From positions 48,606-112,605 of the forward strand of contig SVGT01000003.1 of the NCBI GenBank assembly GCA_015056175.1: a DNA stretch of 64,000 nt, given 5' to 3'. Numbering within the stretch: the stretch's first letter is position 1; each line of letters starts with the position of its first letter. The stretch is from Clostridiales bacterium (GTDB lineage Bacteria > Bacillota > Clostridia > Christensenellales > Aristaeellaceae). The translations under genes and the position numbers were made by a program. Positions 48,737-58,494 of this stretch are shown here, piece by piece. The notes beneath the pieces are model-generated. The model searched no databases. It was not told the DNA's origin and saw only the letters and a program-made list of their open reading frames with translations.

Positions 48737-49435
48737 ATGGAGCTCAAGGTCATCGCCCGCATCCGGAACGATTTTCCGGAAAAATTTGGTCTGCCGCGCC
48801 AGAGCGGCCTGGTGGAATCGGTCAGGGGCCGCATTGTTTTTGAAAAGGAATACCGGGATGCAAACGCCCTGCGCGGCATGGAGGATTTTTCCCATCTGTG
48901 GCTCATTTGGGGCTTTTCCCTGTCCGAGTGGAAGCAGCACTGGTCGCCCACCGTGCGTCCGCCGCGTCTGGGCGGCAATCAGCGCATGGGCGTGTTTGCC
49001 ACCCGTGCGCCCTACCGGCCCAATCCCATCGGTCTTAGCTCCGTGCGCATCGACCGCATTGAGTGGGATAGCTCAGACGGCCCCGTCATCCATGTGCTGG
49101 GTGCGGATCTGATGGACGGCACCCCCATTTACGATATCAAGCCCTATCTTCCCTATGCCGACAGCCATCCGGATGCGGTGGGCGGCTTTGGTGAAAAGGT
49201 GCTGGGCGATCCCCTTTCCGTCACCGTGCCGGATGACATGCTGGCGCGTATCCCCGTGGATAAGCGTCAGGCGCTTGTGGACGTGCTCCGGGGCGATCCC
49301 CGGCCGCATTACCACGAGGACGGACGGGAATACGGCATTGCCTATGCGGGCATGAATATCCGTTTTACTGTACAGGGAACGGCGCTTACCGTAACGCAGG
49401 CAGTCCCTGAAAAGCAAGGAGAAAAGCATGAATAA
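48737..49435 (+). CDS. trmO: tRNA (N6-threonylcarbamoyladenosine-N6) methyltransferase TrmO-like
   Basis: 232 residues, the TrmO/YaeB (TsaA-like) beta-barrel fold that methylates t6A37 in tRNA-Thr using SAM. Motifs GRIVFEKEYRD, FATRAPYRPNPIGLSSV and DIKPYLPYAD fit the family closely. The start is ATG at 48737 with GGGAGG upstream; an ATG at 48722 has no proper spacing. The 3' end overlaps the DUF4317 gene by 8 bases, so the three genes that follow are co-translated. Confidence 0.88.
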   Translation: MELKVIARIRNDFPEKFGLPRQSGLVESVRGRIVFEKEYRDANALRGMEDFSHLWLIWGFSLSEWKQHWSPTVRPPRLGGNQRMGVFATRAPYRPNPIGLSSVRIDRIEWDSSDGPVIHVLGADLMDGTPIYDIKPYLPYADSHPDAVGGFGEKVLGDPLSVTVPDDMLARIPVDKRQALVDVLRGDPRPHYHEDGREYGIAYAGMNIRFTVQGTALTVTQAVPEKQGEKHE

Positions 49436-50576
49436 ACGCGACGTGGCCGAAATTCGCAAGCGGCTCAATTACCAGAAAAACACCATCACCTGCCTGCGCG
49501 GTTGCTACGTATCCGCCAAGGGCGAGGTCATTTCCGAATTCAACCATTCCCTGCACGCCTTCCCCCGGGAGGAAGCGGAAAAATACCTGGCGCTGTTCAA
49601 AAAGGTGCTGTCCGGCGAGATCGGTCAGAGTCTGCTGCCCATCGATTTTACCCCCGAGCAGGTGATGGACGGCGTGGAGCATGCCCTGCTTACCGAGATG
49701 AAGAACAGCGAACTGGGCAACGAAAACAGCGTGCGCCTGTTCTACGAAAAGGTGATCACCTCCGTGCACATGGAGGAAAATTATCTCATCCTGCTTTTGC
49801 ACGATGGGTACGACGTGCCCTTCAAAAATCAGAACGATGAAGTGGATCACGAGCAGAGCTATGAGGTGTTCCGCTATATCCTGTGCGCCGTGTGCCCGGT
49901 GAAGCTGAGCAAGCCCGCCCTGACCTATGTCCATGAGGACGGCGAGTTCCACAGCAAGGAGGCCGAATGGGTAGTGTCCGCTCCCGAAATGGGCTTCCTC
50001 TTCCCCGCCTTTGAAAATCGCTCCTGCAATATTTACGGCGCGCTCACCTATACCCGCGATGCCGGCGATAACCATGAGGATTTTGCCTCTGCCGTCATGG
50101 GCGCCTCCGTGTGTCCCCCCGCCCGGGAGCAGAAGGAAAACTTCACCCAGGTGCTGGAGGAGGCGCTGGAGGGTGAATGCTCTCTGGACGTGATCCAGAG
50201 CGTGCAGGATGTGGTCCGCGCCCGCATGGAGGAAGTGAAAAACGATAAGGAGGCCCCGCCGCTGACGCTGACCCGGGAGGACGTGGGCGATGCGCTTCGG
50301 CAGGTGGGCGTCAGCGAGGAAAAGATCGACGCCTTCCACGATAAATATGAGGAAACCTTCGGCGAGCGCGCCCATATCAGCGCCGTCAATATGCTTTCCC
50401 CCAAGCAGTTCGAGGTGCGTACCCCGGACGTGGTCATCAAGGTCAATCCCGACCGCAGCGAGCTGGTCACCACCCGCGTCATCGACGGGTTCAGCTATAT
50501 TCTCATCCGCGCCGACGAGGGCGTGGAGGTCAACGGCGTCAATGTGAAGATCGCAAGACAGGAGGATGTACAATGA
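49428..50576 (+). CDS. DUF4317 family protein
   Basis: 382 residues, a soluble protein matching DUF4317 of Clostridia. The N-terminal RDVAEIRKRLNYQKNTITCLRGCYVSAKGEV (a pair of Cys) is characteristic, and the C-terminal half ends in DVVIKVNPDRSELVTTRVIDGFSYILIRADE. No catalytic motif is evident. It is cytoplasmic and translated from a start 8 bases inside trmO (AAGGAG upstream). Its stop overlaps the next gene as ATGA. Function unknown; the conserved company suggests a paired function with the next gene. Confidence 0.82.
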   Translation: MNKRDVAEIRKRLNYQKNTITCLRGCYVSAKGEVISEFNHSLHAFPREEAEKYLALFKKVLSGEIGQSLLPIDFTPEQVMDGVEHALLTEMKNSELGNENSVRLFYEKVITSVHMEENYLILLLHDGYDVPFKNQNDEVDHEQSYEVFRYILCAVCPVKLSKPALTYVHEDGEFHSKEAEWVVSAPEMGFLFPAFENRSCNIYGALTYTRDAGDNHEDFASAVMGASVCPPAREQKENFTQVLEEALEGECSLDVIQSVQDVVRARMEEVKNDKEAPPLTLTREDVGDALRQVGVSEEKIDAFHDKYEETFGERAHISAVNMLSPKQFEVRTPDVVIKVNPDRSELVTTRVIDGFSYILIRADEGVEVNGVNVKIARQEDVQ

Positions 50577-51460
50577 AGCATATGTATTATCAGCACGCAC
50601 TGGAGGTGCTTTCCGCCCAGCCCTTTACCGAGGAGGAAATGTCCCTGCTCCTTGCCGCAGGCGAGGATGTAAACTGGGAAGCGGTCGCCCCCATCATTCC
50701 AAGGCTCATCGATCCCGCCACTGCGGAAGAGGCCAAGAACGCCTTTTATGACCTGATCCGCCAGCAGGATACCGCCCACCACGGCCTGTGCGGCGTGTGG
50801 GTGTTTGCCGCCTCCATGTATCTGCTGGCGGAAAAGCTCTATCCCCTGGGCGTCAGCAAGGAGATTCTGCTGGATACCTTCTGCGCCCTCAACCGCATGA
50901 TGGGCGAGTACAAAATGCAGCTCCATCACATCGGCTTCAAGGAAGGCTTCTGGGTATGGCGTCAGTGCTGCGGACAGATTCTGCGTCTGGGCACGCTGGA
51001 GTTTGAATATCTGCCCTCCCTCAGCGCCCGCGTGGCCGGTCTTACCGGCCTGGAGGAGGGCAAGGCCGTTTTGTCCGTGCACATCCCCTGCGGCGCGGAT
51101 ATGAGCCGTCAGGCGCTGGATGCTTCCTACGCCCTGGCCCGCACCTATTTTGCAGACCGTCCCTTCCTGTGGTACGGCGGCGGCGAAAAGCCTCAGGGCA
51201 TCATCTGCCATACCTGGCTGCTCTCCGTTGCGCTGCTGGATCTGCTCAAGCCAGAATCCGGCATCCGCCGCTTTGCAGGCGATTATAAGATCGTGGAGCA
51301 TGAGGAGGAGGGCAAGGACTGCATCCACTTCCTCTTCCGCGTGGCTTCCGATACGCCCTTTGAGGATCTGCCCGAGGATACCTCCCTGCGCCGGGACGTA
51401 AAAAAGCATCTGCTCTCCGGCAAGGGCATCGGCACCGGCTTCGGTCTTCTGAAAAACTGA
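50573..51460 (+). CDS. Acyltransferase-like (DUF5596-type) domain protein
   Basis: 295 residues. An N-terminal all-alpha region with two helices (about 70-110, QDTAHHGLCGVWVFAASMYLLAEKLY) leads into a GNAT-like C-terminal half (VLSVHIPCGADMSRQALDASY, WYGGGEKPQGIICHTWLLSVALLDLL) resembling the acyltransferase-domain proteins beside DUF4317 in Clostridia. The acetyl-CoA motif is not convincing, so enzyme activity is uncertain. The start is ATG at 50573 (GGAGG upstream) overlapping DUF4317. A perfect terminator follows. Confidence 0.7.
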   Translation: MKHMYYQHALEVLSAQPFTEEEMSLLLAAGEDVNWEAVAPIIPRLIDPATAEEAKNAFYDLIRQQDTAHHGLCGVWVFAASMYLLAEKLYPLGVSKEILLDTFCALNRMMGEYKMQLHHIGFKEGFWVWRQCCGQILRLGTLEFEYLPSLSARVAGLTGLEEGKAVLSVHIPCGADMSRQALDASYALARTYFADRPFLWYGGGEKPQGIICHTWLLSVALLDLLKPESGIRRFAGDYKIVEHEEEGKDCIHFLFRVASDTPFEDLPEDTSLRRDVKKHLLSGKGIGTGFGLLKN

Positions 51461-51470
51461 ATGCAAAACA

Positions 51471-51500
51471 AAAATATGTCACTTCGGTGACATATTTTTT
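51471..51500 (+). terminator. Terminator of the trmO-DUF4317 operon
   Basis: Perfect 11-bp stem AAATATGTCAC/GTGACATATTT with a TTCG loop and a T-run; it ends three bases before the clpB -35 box. Confidence 0.9.
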
Positions 51501-51502
51501 GA

Positions 51503-51557
51503 TTGACACAGACGGCGGACGGGTATATAATGTGTACGAAGGTCAAAGAAAGTCAAA
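51503..51557 (+). promoter_or_regulatory. clpB promoter with CtsR operator
   Basis: Consensus promoter TTGACA (51503-51508), 17 bases, TATAAT (51526-51531). From about +4 lies GGTCAAA-GAA-AGTCAAA (51541-51557), an exact CtsR heptad direct repeat. The leader then has an ACAAAACC/GGTTTTGT inverted repeat at 51570-51599. CtsR bound over the start region would block heat-shock transcription until stress. Confidence 0.9.
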
Positions 51558-51625
51558 CCACAAAACCGACCTTCCGCGTATGGTTTTGTACCCGTGTGTA
51601 AATCCTGTTGATCGAGGTGATCGTA

Positions 51626-54223
51626 TTGTCCAATCAGAATTTTACCCGTAAAACCATGGAATGTATCCAGATGAGCCAGCAGTGCGCCCAGGAGCGCGGC
51701 CAGCAGCAATTGGAGCAGATTCATGTCCTCCATGCCCTTTTGCAGGATGAAAGCGGCCTGATACCCCAGCTTTTGCAGAAAATGGGCCGCGATGTATCGG
51801 CTGTTCGTCAGGAAACGGAAAGGGAAATGGATAAGCTTCCCAAGGTGCGCTTGTCCGCCCGGGAAGAGGGCAAGGTCTATGTATCCGCCGATGTGGATAA
51901 GCTGTTGCGCCAGGCGGCGGATACGGCCAAATCCATGCAGGATGAATATGTCTCCGTGGAGCATCTGTTCCTGGCGTTCTTTGCCGTGGCGGATCGCACG
52001 GTCAAAAAGCTGCTGGATACCTTTTCGATCGAAAAGGACGCGTTCCTTTCCGCTTTGTCTTCCGTCCGCGGCGCCCAGCGCGTGACCGGCGAGGATCCGG
52101 AAAGCACCTACGATGCGCTGCAGAAATATGGCTCCGATCTGGTGGCGCTGGCGAGAAACGGCAAACTGGACCCCGTTATCGGCCGGGACAGTGAGATCCG
52201 CGATGTGATCCGCATCCTGTCCCGCAAGACCAAGAACAACCCCGTGCTCATCGGCGAGCCGGGCGTGGGCAAAACGGCCATTGCAGAGGGCCTGGCCCAG
52301 CGTATCGTCCGCGGTGACGTGCCCGATTCCCTGCGCGACCGCACGGTGTTTTCCCTGGATATGGGCGCGCTGATCGCAGGCGCCAAGTTCCGCGGCGAGT
52401 TTGAGGAGCGCCTCAAGGCCGTGCTCAACGAGATCAAGAAGGCCGAGGGCCGCATCATCCTCTTCATTGACGAAATGCACCTCATCGTAGGCGCAGGCAA
52501 GGCGGACGGCGCCATGGATGCGGGCAATCTCTTAAAGCCCATGCTGGCGCGGGGTGAACTGCACTGCATCGGCGCTACCACGCTGGATGAATACCGCAAA
52601 TATGTGGAAAAGGACGCCGCCCTGGAGCGCCGCTTCCAGCCCGTGCTGGTGGAGGAGCCCACCGTGCAGGATACCATTTCCATCCTCCGCGGCCTCAGGG
52701 AGCGGTATGAAGTGTTCCACGGCGTCAAAATTCACGATGCGGCGCTGATTTCCGCCGCTGTGCTCTCCTCCCGCTACATCACCGACCGCTTCCTGCCCGA
52801 TAAGGCCATCGATCTGGTGGATGAAGCCTGCGCCATGATCCGCACCGAGATGGATTCCATGCCCGCCGAGATGGACGATATCCGCCGCCGCATCATGCAG
52901 TGCGAAATCGAGGAGGTTTCCCTGAAAAAGGAGAGCGACGCCCTGTCTCAGGAGCGTTTGCGCATGCTGACCGAGGAGCTTTCCGATCTGCGCAGCCGCT
53001 TTGACGCAATGCAGGCCCGCTGGGATAACGAAAAAACCCAGATCGGCAGGGTGCAGTCCCTCCGCGAGGAAATGGAGCAGCTGAACAAGGAGATCGAAAA
53101 AGCCGAGCGGGCCTATGATCTCAACCACGCCGCCGAGCTCAAGTACGGCCGCCTTCCCCAATTGCAAAAGGAACTGGAGGAAGCCGAGCAGCAGAACACG
53201 GGCGAAAGCACCCTGCTCCGGGATAAGGTCACGGAAGATGAGATCGCCCAGGTGGTCAGCAAGTGGACGGGCGTGCCTGTGCGTAAGCTGATGGAGGGCG
53301 AAAAGGAAAAGCTGCTCCGCATGGCGGATATGCTGCACAGCCGGGTCATCGGCCAGGATGAGGCTGTGGAAAAGGTCAGCGAGGCCATTTTGCGCTCCCG
53401 CGCCGGCGTGGCGGATGAAAACCGCCCCATCGGCTCCTTCCTGTTCCTGGGCCCCACGGGCGTGGGCAAAACGGAGCTGGCCAAGGCGCTGTGCGAAAAC
53501 CTGTTTGACGATGAAAAGAACCTGATCCGTATCGATATGACGGAGTACATGGAAAAATTCTCCGTCAGCCGCCTCATCGGCGCGCCTCCCGGCTATGTGG
53601 GCTATGAGGAGGGCGGTCAGCTGACCGAGGCCGTGCGTCGCCATCCCTACAGCGTGGTGCTCTTTGACGAAATGGAAAAGGCCCATCCGGATGTGTTCAA
53701 TATCCTTTTGCAGATCCTGGACGACGGCCGCGTCACCGACAGCCAGGGCAGAACGGTGGATTTCAAAAACACCGTGCTGATCATGACCAGCAATCTGGGA
53801 TCCAGTCAGATCCTGGAGGGCATCGATGCAAACGGCGCCCTCAGCCAGGACGCCCGCAGCCGGGTCATGAAGCTGCTGCGTACCCATTTCCGTCCCGAGT
53901 TCCTCAACCGTATCGATGATACCGTGCTCTTTACGCCCCTTTCCCGCGATCAGGTGGAAAAGATCGCCCACCTGCAGCTGGATAGGCTGCGCAAGCGCCT
54001 TTCCGATAAGCAGCTGTCCCTCAGGGTCACCAGGGACGCCATGGACAAGCTCCTTTCCATGGGCTACGATCCCGTGTACGGCGCCCGTCCCATGAAGCGT
54101 GTGATCCAGAGCAAGGTGGAAACGGCGGTGGCCCGCGCCCTGATCCGCGGCGACGTGCTGCCCGGTCAGACGCTGCTGGTGGATGCCGCAGAGGATGGCT
54201 TTGCCGTAACCGTCGCCGTCTGA
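51626..54223 (+). CDS. clpB: ATP-dependent chaperone ClpB
   Basis: 865 residues, the full class I HSP100 disaggregase. Domains: Clp N repeat (1-145), AAA-1 with GEPGVGKT and FIDEMH, the coiled-coil middle domain (about 400-520, [20 protein letters not shown] region), AAA-2 with GPTGVGKT and [12 protein letters not shown], and the C-terminal D2-small. The middle domain and absence of a ClpP tripeptide loop argue for ClpB rather than ClpC. The start is TTG at 51626 with GAGGTG upstream. A CtsR operator in the leader predicts heat induction. Followed by a strong terminator. Confidence 0.93.
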   Translation: MSNQNFTRKTMECIQMSQQCAQERGQQQLEQIHVLHALLQDESGLIPQLLQKMGRDVSAVRQETEREMDKLPKVRLSAREEGKVYVSADVDKLLRQAADTAKSMQDEYVSVEHLFLAFFAVADRTVKKLLDTFSIEKDAFLSALSSVRGAQRVTGEDPESTYDALQKYGSDLVALARNGKLDPVIGRDSEIRDVIRILSRKTKNNPVLIGEPGVGKTAIAEGLAQRIVRGDVPDSLRDRTVFSLDMGALIAGAKFRGEFEERLKAVLNEIKKAEGRIILFIDEMHLIVGAGKADGAMDAGNLLKPMLARGELHCIGATTLDEYRKYVEKDAALERRFQPVLVEEPTVQDTISILRGLRERYEVFHGVKIHDAALISAAVLSSRYITDRFLPDKAIDLVDEACAMIRTEMDSMPAEMDDIRRRIMQCEIEEVSLKKESDALSQERLRMLTEELSDLRSRFDAMQARWDNEKTQIGRVQSLREEMEQLNKEIEKAERAYDLNHAAELKYGRLPQLQKELEEAEQQNTGESTLLRDKVTEDEIAQVVSKWTGVPVRKLMEGEKEKLLRMADMLHSRVIGQDEAVEKVSEAILRSRAGVADENRPIGSFLFLGPTGVGKTELAKALCENLFDDEKNLIRIDMTEYMEKFSVSRLIGAPPGYVGYEEGGQLTEAVRRHPYSVVLFDEMEKAHPDVFNILLQILDDGRVTDSQGRTVDFKNTVLIMTSNLGSSQILEGIDANGALSQDARSRVMKLLRTHFRPEFLNRIDDTVLFTPLSRDQVEKIAHLQLDRLRKRLSDKQLSLRVTRDAMDKLLSMGYDPVYGARPMKRVIQSKVETAVARALIRGDVLPGQTLLVDAAEDGFAVTVAV

Positions 54224-54231
54224 AAGCAAAC

Positions 54232-54266
54232 AAAAAAACCCCGGACGAAAGTCCGGGGCATTTTTT
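54232..54266 (+). terminator. Terminator of clpB
   Basis: CCCCGGAC/GTCCGGGG stem, GAAA tetraloop, then CATTTTTT. It lies before the converging SH3-repeat gene. Confidence 0.9.
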
Positions 54267-54276
54267 GTGTTATCCA

Positions 54277-57200
54277 TTATTTCGTGCCGCTGATGGAGTG
54301 CTTGTAGGCGTACTTGATGGCGCTCTGGTGGCCAAAGTAGCCGTTCTTGGCGTTGTCCACGTCAATCTGTTCGCTCTTGTGCACGCGGCTGTTCACAAAG
54401 TGGATGCAGAACTGACCGTTGTAGTTGTTATCCTTGATGGTGTCGCCGGCAGGATAGTTGTGGGGCACGCCGTACATGGAGGCGGCAAAGGTGCGGCCGT
54501 CGACAGTCACCCACAGGGGACGGCGGCGCCAGGTCTGCAGCTCGTTGGTACGGTCCTCGATCTCCTGCGCGTCGCTCACGCCGTAGATCTTGCACATGGC
54601 GGCGGTATCCTTGGCGGTCAGAGGCTCCACGTCGGCGTGGAGGTAGCCGCTCCAGCGGCGGGCCACAAAGGAGATGCCGGTGTACACGTCGGTGACCACG
54701 GCGGTTTCGCCCTTGGCCCACACCTTCTGAATGTCGCCCTTATCCCAGTCGGACATTTCCACGGGGTACAGCGTCACGCCGTTGATGGAGGAGCCGGCGT
54801 TGTTGCCGCCGGTGACGATGCGGTAGATCTCGCTCTGGGTGGTCTTGCCCGCAATGCCGTCCGCGGTGATCTTGTTGGCCTTCTGGAAGGCCTTCACAGC
54901 ATCCACGGTGGAGGCGAGGTATTCGCCGGAGATATCGTCTTTGGCCAGGAAGCCCAGTTTGTGCAAAGCCTTCTGCAGTTCCAGCACGTCCTCGCCCGAG
55001 GAGCCAAGCTTGAGCACCACATACTCGCTGGGCGGGTTGATCTCAATATCGGGAGTCGCGGTAGCGTTGGCGGAGGGCGTCTGCTTTTCGGCCCACTGCA
55101 GGTATTCCACCTGGGTCATTACGCGGGCATAGCTGCTGTGGATGTAGGCGATGGTGGAGGAATTATACAGGATGCGGTACCAGTCCACGCCGCCGCCGGA
55201 AACCACCTTGGTGAACTTGTACACTTCACCCTGGTCCACCTGGGTCTTGTTGCCGATGGGCGCATAGCTGGTGCCTGCGCCGGAGCGCACCCACACATTG
55301 TCCTTGGTGATCATGATGTACGTGCTGTCGCCGGTGGGCACGGGGGTGGGAGATACGGTGGGCGTGGGCATCACGCCGGTCTGGTTGAATTCATCCAGCT
55401 GCCAGTCGCCCAGCTGATAGGCATACTTGCCATGGATGTAGCCGCTGTAGCCTTCGTAGGTCACGGGCACCCAGGTCACCTGGCCCACCTTCACGGGGTC
55501 GGCCCACATTTCCAGCACGGTGCCGGCCTTGGGCACCTGGGTCAGGTTTGCGGAGGAGGTGGAGGTGCTCTTGCGCACGTATACCTTGCCCGCGGTGGTG
55601 ATGGCATAGCCCGTTACCACGCCTTCCACGGCGTCGCCGGCCATATCGCTGCCGTCAGCCTTGCTGAGCACGGCGTATTCACCGCTGATGTAGCCGTACA
55701 CCTGATGCTTTTCGCTGTATACATAGTACCAGGTGGTGCCGGTCTTTTCGTTGATCTTTTTGCCAAAGTAGGGCATCACGGTGTCCACGTCCTCGCGGCC
55801 GTAGATCTGCTTGGAGGAGAGGCTGGCTTCGCTGCGCAGGTTCACGCCGCCTTTCACCAGGCGGATATAACCGGTGGCCTCGGTATCCACGTCGGGGGTC
55901 TCCTCAGGCTTTTCCACCGTGGTGAGAATTTCATAGCAGTCGGAGCGGATGTAGCCCCAGCCGTTGTTGTAGCTCACCTTGATCCAGTCGTAGGAGCCGG
56001 CGCCCACGGGAGCGGCATAGTAAGCCATCACCGTGCCCTTGGGCAGCCACAGATCGCTGGTGGGGGTGAGGGTGGAGCCGTTGGGGGTCTTGCGCACGTT
56101 GACGCCGCCCTTGATCAGCTTGATGTAGCCCAGTTCGCCGTCGGGATTTTCGGCAGGCTTCTGGGTGGGCTTCACGGTGGGGATGGCGGTTGCGCCGGAG
56201 AGAGTGGCATATTCATCCGCGGTCAGGCGGCGCACATTGGCGCTGCCCACATAGCCCGTGGTGCTGCCCGTCTTGATCTTCACATAATTGCCGCTTTCGG
56301 AGATCCATTCCACCAGCGTGCCGGTGGCCAGGGCGGTCAGCGCGGTGCTGGTGGAATCCGCCTTTTCGCGCACGTTGGTGCCGCTGACCAGAATCAGGCC
56401 GTAATTGCTGTAGGTTTCGCCGTCGGTGGGCTTGGGGGTGGCGGTGGGCTTGGATACCGTGCCGCCCACGGTCAGATAATCGGCCATGATGTAGCCGTGA
56501 TAGGTATGATCGGGGTCGGCAGGCGTGCCGCCCTTGACCTTGTACCATTCCACGTCGCCCTTGCCGTTCTTCACTTCGCCCGTCACTTCCAGCTGCCAGC
56601 CGGTATGCAGGAAGCACCAGTACATGGCGCTGGTATTGGGCTTGGAGCGGAAGAACACCTTGTCAGAGTTGATGTAGCCGTACACGGCGTCATCATCCTG
56701 CGCAGGGGCCTGGGTGGGCTTTTCGGTAGCGGCGGGGGTCATGCCGGCGGTAGGCGCCTGGGTGGGCACAACAGCCGTTTCACCGTCTGCGAGCACCTTG
56801 AAGAAATCGCCGTGGATGTAACCCTTGTAGGAGCCGGAGGTGTTGGAGGGAATGCCGCCCCGCACTTCGTACCAGGTCACGCCGTTTGCGTCCTTATCGG
56901 TGGTGGAAAGCACTTCCAGAATCCAGCCGGAGGGCAGCTGCGACCAGTAGATCTCGCTGCCGGGGGCCTGACGGAAGAACACATTATCGTCCGTCACGTA
57001 GCCAAACACACCCGTGCCATCGGGGGCCGGGGTGGGGTTGTTTCCATCGTCCGTTTCTGCGGGCTTCTGCGTAGGCTTGGCAGTGGGCGATACCACCGTC
57101 ACGTCCTTGGACACGTAGGCCTTGTCGCCGGTGGGCTGCAGGGGGTTTTCCAGCCACAGCAGCTGCTCGTTGGCGTCCATCACGTCCACATAATCCTTCA

Positions 57201-57486
57201 TCAGATAGCCGATGTAGTTGCGGTCGATATTGTCCGGGATGTTGCAGCGAACCTTATAGTAATCGCCCTTTTCCTCGGAAATCTCCACAACCCAGCCGGT
57301 ATCCAGGTAGCACCACCAGGAGGCGGAGGAGGAGGCTGTTTTGCGGAAGCGCACCCTATCCGCGTTCAGGCGGCCGTAGTGCACGCTTTCTTCGTCCTCG
57401 CCAAATGCAGTGCCCACAAGGCTCAGCACCATCATGACGGCCATGATCGCGCTCAGCATCCGGATTTTCAAGTCGTGTCTGTTCAT
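54277..57486 (-). CDS. Secreted multi-SH3 protein with peptidoglycan-binding domain
   Basis: 1069 residues. Signal peptide (MLSAIMAVMMVLSLVGTAFGE), then eight SH3-like repeats (starting near 30, 140, 240, 330, 410, 490, 570, 680), each with a GYI...VFFR/VNVR core and Pro-Thr linkers, then a PG_binding_1 domain (LELQKALHKLGFLAKDDISG...ITADGIAGKTTQSEI, about 800-860). The last 190 residues are an unrecognised domain with conserved-looking His and Cys (SGYLHADVEP, GQFCIHFVNSRVH). It is a large cell-wall protein, perhaps an autolysin. A promoter lies at 57573-57601. Start ATG 57486 behind GGAGGG. Confidence 0.88.
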   Translation of the reverse strand: MNRHDLKIRMLSAIMAVMMVLSLVGTAFGEDEESVHYGRLNADRVRFRKTASSSASWWCYLDTGWVVEISEEKGDYYKVRCNIPDNIDRNYIGYLMKDYVDVMDANEQLLWLENPLQPTGDKAYVSKDVTVVSPTAKPTQKPAETDDGNNPTPAPDGTGVFGYVTDDNVFFRQAPGSEIYWSQLPSGWILEVLSTTDKDANGVTWYEVRGGIPSNTSGSYKGYIHGDFFKVLADGETAVVPTQAPTAGMTPAATEKPTQAPAQDDDAVYGYINSDKVFFRSKPNTSAMYWCFLHTGWQLEVTGEVKNGKGDVEWYKVKGGTPADPDHTYHGYIMADYLTVGGTVSKPTATPKPTDGETYSNYGLILVSGTNVREKADSTSTALTALATGTLVEWISESGNYVKIKTGSTTGYVGSANVRRLTADEYATLSGATAIPTVKPTQKPAENPDGELGYIKLIKGGVNVRKTPNGSTLTPTSDLWLPKGTVMAYYAAPVGAGSYDWIKVSYNNGWGYIRSDCYEILTTVEKPEETPDVDTEATGYIRLVKGGVNLRSEASLSSKQIYGREDVDTVMPYFGKKINEKTGTTWYYVYSEKHQVYGYISGEYAVLSKADGSDMAGDAVEGVVTGYAITTAGKVYVRKSTSTSSANLTQVPKAGTVLEMWADPVKVGQVTWVPVTYEGYSGYIHGKYAYQLGDWQLDEFNQTGVMPTPTVSPTPVPTGDSTYIMITKDNVWVRSGAGTSYAPIGNKTQVDQGEVYKFTKVVSGGGVDWYRILYNSSTIAYIHSSYARVMTQVEYLQWAEKQTPSANATATPDIEINPPSEYVVLKLGSSGEDVLELQKALHKLGFLAKDDISGEYLASTVDAVKAFQKANKITADGIAGKTTQSEIYRIVTGGNNAGSSINGVTLYPVEMSDWDKGDIQKVWAKGETAVVTDVYTGISFVARRWSGYLHADVEPLTAKDTAAMCKIYGVSDAQEIEDRTNELQTWRRRPLWVTVDGRTFAASMYGVPHNYPAGDTIKDNNYNGQFCIHFVNSRVHKSEQIDVDNAKNGYFGHQSAIKYAYKHSISGTK

Positions 57487-57572
57487 AAAGGTCCCTCCAC
57501 GTGTAGTAGCATGCGCGGGCGTGTCAAAAATGGGTATACCGCCCCCACGTAAAAATCTAATCATTCTGTTAC

Positions 57573-57601
57573 ATTATATTGCGATTTTGTTACGAGGTCA
57601 A
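57573..57601 (-). promoter_or_regulatory. Promoter of the multi-SH3 gene
   Basis: Minus strand TTGACC (57601-57596), 17 bases, TATAAT (57578-57573), about 87 bases before the start. Confidence 0.85.
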
Positions 57602-57703
57602 GAGCTCCGACATGCTTTTTCCACATTTTTTCAAAGTTTTTTTCACATTCCGGCGCGTGTTCCGGCGCCTGCCGTCCCATCACCGGCACGGTCAGGATTT
57701 TTG

Positions 57704-57733
57704 TTGCCTAATACAGCGCCGGAGTGCTATAAT
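57704..57733 (+). promoter_or_regulatory. Promoter of pth-mfd
   Basis: TTGCCT (57704-57709), 18 bases, TATAAT (57728-57733). The 387-base gap between the SH3 and pth genes otherwise shows no coding sequence; a 140-base leader precedes pth. Confidence 0.7.
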
Positions 57734-57873
57734 ATAAAGGTTGGGTCCCTCCCCGGCAGAAAAGGAAGGATGGGGCCCCGGTGCGCCTTATTATGCTTTT
57801 ATATGCTAAAGCGCAAAACTGTGCAGGCTTCTGTTCCTACATTATATAAGCGATCTTACCGGAGGTTATTTTC

Positions 57874-58440
57874 ATGCGCGTGATCATCGGTCTTGGCAAT
57901 CCCGGCGATAAGTACGCCCGCACCCGCCATAATGTGGGCTTTGATGTGGTGAGCATTCTGGCGGAAAAGGAAAATATTCCGCTCAAAAAACTCAAGTGCC
58001 ACGCTTTGCTTGGCGAAGGGATGATCGGCGGGGAAAAGGTGGTGCTGGTGCAGCCCCAGACCTTTATGAACCTGAGCGGCCAGACGGTGGTGGAGGTGCT
58101 CAACTGGTATAAGGTCACCCCGGAAGAGGTGCTCATCATCGTGGACGATATTGATCTGCCGCTGGGTCAGGTACGTCTGCGCCCCCACGGCGGCGCGGGC
58201 ACCCATAACGGCCTGCGCAACATTGTGTACCTCACCGGCTCAGACCGCTTCCCCCGCATCCGCGTGGGCGTGGGCCAGAAGCCCGAGGGCTGGGATCTGG
58301 CGGACTGGGTGCTGAGCAAGTACCAGACCGAGGAAGAGCGCAAGGTGATGTTCGAGGCCTATCAGTATGCCGCGGACGCCGCAAAGGCCTTTGTCACCCA
58401 GGGCATCGATAAGGCCATGAACCTCTTCAACAAGCGCTGA
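57874..58440 (+). CDS. pth: Peptidyl-tRNA hydrolase
   Basis: 188 residues. VIIGLGNPGDKYARTRHNVGF (catalytic His in RHNVGF), LVQPQTFMNLSGQ and IIVDDIDLPLGQVRLRPHGGAGTHNGLRNI are the family signature. It frees tRNA from prematurely released peptidyl-tRNA, an essential step. The start is ATG at 57874 with CGGAGG upstream. mfd starts 54 bases downstream in the same direction, the common pth-mfd arrangement of Bacillota. Confidence 0.96.
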   Translation: MRVIIGLGNPGDKYARTRHNVGFDVVSILAEKENIPLKKLKCHALLGEGMIGGEKVVLVQPQTFMNLSGQTVVEVLNWYKVTPEEVLIIVDDIDLPLGQVRLRPHGGAGTHNGLRNIVYLTGSDRFPRIRVGVGQKPEGWDLADWVLSKYQTEEERKVMFEAYQYAADAAKAFVTQGIDKAMNLFNKR

Positions 58441-58494
58441 TCCTTTGTATATGCTTATTTTTCTGTTGATTCTTTCTGTCGGGAGGTGACGTAT

